This document shows positions 62,032-64,000 of a DNA stretch of 64,000 nt, piece by piece. This DNA comes from Microbacterium sp. ABRD28. GTDB taxonomy: Bacteria > Actinomycetota > Actinomycetes > Actinomycetales > Microbacteriaceae. The stretch covers positions 1,364,001-1,428,000 of the forward strand of contig NZ_CP031015.1 in the NCBI RefSeq assembly GCF_003850245.1. The letters run 5' to 3'. How positions within the stretch are numbered: position 1 is the first letter of the stretch; each line of letters begins with the position of its first letter. Both the position numbers and the translations under genes were made by a program. Below the pieces are notes generated by a model. It was not told the origin of the DNA and ran no database searches. It was given only the letters and a program-made list of their open reading frames with translations.

Positions 62032-64000
62032 GTGCATCACGAGGAACACGCCAAGCCCCCGCTGACACGGATTGCTGCTTGGATCGCTGCCGCGGCAATC
62101 TTGCTGGGCACATTGGCTACGCTGCCCGAAGCAACGGCGTCAGCCGCCCCTCAGTCAGCCGTGGCAGGAGTGGGATCTTCCTCAAGCGCTCCTTCGGTTG
62201 CGCGGCCAGCAGCCGACCTTTCGCTCTTCCGGCCGGGGAACATCGTTGCCGACGCCGTCTTCTTCGACGCGGGGTCCATGACCGAGAGCCAGATCTCATC
62301 ATTTCTCCGAGCCCGCGTGCCCACGTGCCAGGCGGGCTATGTGTGCCTGAAGGACTTCACGCAGACCACGACGAGCCGGCCGAGCGATGCGTACTGCGGG
62401 GCATACCAGGGTGCAGTCAACGAGCCCGCCGCCCGCATCATCGCTAAGGTCGCGCAAGCCTGCGGTATCAATCCGCAGGTGCTCCTTGTCACTCTTCAGA
62501 AGGAACAGGGGTTGGTGACACACACATGGCCGTCGGAGTGGCGCTACACCATCGCCATGGGGCAAGGATGCCCGGATACCGCCGCCTGTGACACTCGCTA
62601 TTACGGCTTCCAGAACCAGGTGTATGGGGCAGCCCGACAGTTCCAGGTCTATGGCAAGAGCTCCTACTTCACCTGGTATGCCCCCGGAAAGACGTGGGAC
62701 GTCTTGTACAACCCGAATCGCTCCTGCGGTTCTTCCCGCGTGTACATCGAGAATCAGGCGACTGCGAACCTGTACTACTACACGCCGTATCAGCCAAATG
62801 GGGCCGCGCTACGCGCCGGCTACGGCACAGGCGACGGTTGCTCGAGCTACGGCAATCGCAATTTCTTCAACTACTTCACGGACTGGTTCGGCAGCACCCA
62901 GATTGGGCGCGCGTCGATCGTCAAAGCTCCCGACAGGGCGGCGATGTACCTCGTCACACGGGGAACGAAGCACCTCATTCCCAACGAGCAGGAGTTGAGC
63001 ATCTTCTTGGGCCCGCTCGGCGGCTATGCAACTGTCGCCCAGCAATACGTCGACGCTTTGCCGACCGGACGCCCGGCCACGCGTTACGTCAGGGATACGC
63101 GTGATGGCGCGGTGATGATCCTAGATGCGGCCGGCACGAAGCATTGGGTGCAGAGCTTTGATACCGCCCGACGATATGGATACGCCCCTGACGGATTCCT
63201 CGAGCTCGATCCGGTCCAGCTTGACCGCTACCGGGCGGGAGCTCCCGTCGGAGACCTTTTCCGCGCCGACTCTTCGCCTGATTACTTCAAGTGGGAGGCT
63301 GGGCAACGTCGCTACGTGGTGAACGATCTCGCGTTCGTGCAGGCTGCGTCCGCCACCTCCGCGCACGTCGTAGCCATCCCTAGTGCGAACGTGACCTCCA
63401 TACCGCTCGGGCGACCTCTCCTGGCTTCGGGAAGCTTGGTAAAGGAAGCTGGCTCAGCGGAGGTCTACGTGGTTGGGGCTTCCGACGAGATCATGCATAT
63501 CCCGTCGTTCGCATTGGCGGCGGAAGCCGGGGCAACTGGTTATCGCGTGGTACCGGACGGAACCCTCGCGAGCTACCGCAAGGCTGACGCTTCGCTCGCC
63601 CTGCTCGTTCAATGTCCGACCGCGACGTACATGACCGCGGGTGGGGCCTTGGTCAAGGTCGATGGACTGCCCGTGGCCATGACCGCTGCGCCAATGCCCG
63701 AGGGTATTTGTTCGGCTCTGCCGAAGTCTGCCACTACCGTGTCCGCTCCAATTTTCGTGAAAACCCCGGCCTCCCCTCCGATCTATGTTTTGGACCAGGG
63801 TCGCTTCCGACATGTACGCGACCAGCAGCGGCTGCAGGAGCTCAACGGCTCTCGACCCCTTCAGGTGCTCGAATTGTCCACGTCGACTTTGCAGAGCGTT
63901 GGTGTGGGGGCACCCCTCCTTTCCGATCGGGCTCTCGTTCGATTCGGCGGACCCGACATCTACGTAGTCGAAAGAGGGGAGCTCCGTTACGTGCCTGACT
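62032..64000 (+). CDS. Secreted surface protein, lysozyme-like domain plus repeats (3' end outside window)
   Basis: The frame is open to the right edge, giving 656 residues and no stop. A signal peptide (residues 1-38) ends in ATASA. Residues 55-280 are Cys-rich and include GINPQVLLVTLQKEQGLVTHT, with Glu158 in a context like the catalytic Glu of glucosaminidases and transglycosylases, then GAARQFQVYG. From about 290 onward a module of roughly 60-75 residues recurs, with cores AMYLVTRGTKHLIP, AVMILDAAGTKHWV, VYVVGASDEIMHIP, PIYVLDQGRFRHVR and DIYVVERGELRYVP. The start is a GTG. The enzyme assignment is tentative; the repeats may bind wall polymer. It is divergent from the rml operon. Confidence 0.7.
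   Translation, partial: MHHEEHAKPPLTRIAAWIAAAAILLGTLATLPEATASAAPQSAVAGVGSSSSAPSVARPAADLSLFRPGNIVADAVFFDAGSMTESQISSFLRARVPTCQAGYVCLKDFTQTTTSRPSDAYCGAYQGAVNEPAARIIAKVAQACGINPQVLLVTLQKEQGLVTHTWPSEWRYTIAMGQGCPDTAACDTRYYGFQNQVYGAARQFQVYGKSSYFTWYAPGKTWDVLYNPNRSCGSSRVYIENQATANLYYYTPYQPNGAALRAGYGTGDGCSSYGNRNFFNYFTDWFGSTQIGRASIVKAPDRAAMYLVTRGTKHLIPNEQELSIFLGPLGGYATVAQQYVDALPTGRPATRYVRDTRDGAVMILDAAGTKHWVQSFDTARRYGYAPDGFLELDPVQLDRYRAGAPVGDLFRADSSPDYFKWEAGQRRYVVNDLAFVQAASATSAHVVAIPSANVTSIPLGRPLLASGSLVKEAGSAEVYVVGASDEIMHIPSFALAAEAGATGYRVVPDGTLASYRKADASLALLVQCPTATYMTAGGALVKVDGLPVAMTAAPMPEGICSALPKSATTVSAPIFVKTPASPPIYVLDQGRFRHVRDQQRLQELNGSRPLQVLELSTSTLQSVGVGAPLLSDRALVRFGGPDIYVVERGELRYVPD

Overview
The window is about 64 kb of high-GC chromosomal DNA from an actinobacterium, most likely a Microbacteriaceae (Microbacterium-like) genome. 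Indicators are the GC-rich codon use, frequent GTG/TTG starts, an acyl-CoA carboxylase with a small epsilon subunit, a quinone-reductase-type LpdA, an RmlC-RmlD fusion, and many operon-leading genes that carry a TANNNT box 6-7 bases before the start codon (leaderless-mRNA layout). No rRNA, tRNA, CRISPR array, insertion sequence or phage gene was seen.

Layout. 1-9.3 kb (all minus strand): partial GNAT acetyltransferase, trpS, a secreted NHL-propeller lipoprotein, exonuclease III, a BrkB/YihY membrane protein and the sdhCDAB operon with an operator-rich upstream region. 9.5-10.6 kb: mannose-1-phosphate guanylyltransferase. 10.8-19.1 kb (plus): a nucleoside uptake and salvage operon (BMP-family binding lipoprotein, ABC ATPase, two permeases, cytidine deaminase, thymidine phosphorylase, adenosine deaminase). 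19.2-21.1 kb: an AbiEi-HTH/DUF559 protein with hairpin repeats on both sides, then an anchored hydrolase. 21.2-28.9 kb: a mannitol PTS island (orphan IIB, HPr, enzyme I, EIIBC, EIIA, mannitol-1-P dehydrogenase) with a divergent PRD regulator. 29-33.6 kb: GNAT, MFS exporter, phosphosugar mutase and purine nucleoside phosphorylase. 33.7-36.4 kb: LpdA and an esterase. 36.7-46.8 kb: acyl-CoA carboxylase genes (accA3, accE, accD), maf and birA, with an RNA methyltransferase and a two-component system between them. 46.9-49.5 kb: PH-domain protein, purK and purE. 49.5-64 kb: a cell-wall polysaccharide region (LCP ligase, glycosyltransferases, Wzm/Wzt exporter, galE, DUF2304, rmlA-rmlB-rmlCD) ending in a truncated secreted repeat protein.

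How the genes fit together. The nucleoside operon imports nucleosides and deaminates or phosphorolyses them; PNP and the PGM2-like mutase at 31-33.6 kb could continue this toward central sugar phosphates. accA3, accD, accE and birA supply biotinylated carboxylase for malonyl-CoA, and accA3 and accD share a motif at the same promoter position. The rml genes make dTDP-rhamnose for the neighbouring glycosyltransferases, Wzm/Wzt exports the polymer and LCP attaches it to the wall.

The most unusual signals are non-coding: a shared acc promoter element, a family of hairpin repeats at gene ends (two flank the DUF559 gene), a tandem pair of another hairpin repeat, a 32-bp tandem array between purK and purE, a structured intergenic region ending in a U-tract terminator near 43.8 kb, and a palindrome plus iron-box-like site upstream of sdh. 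No wholly new multi-gene system can be claimed from sequence alone.
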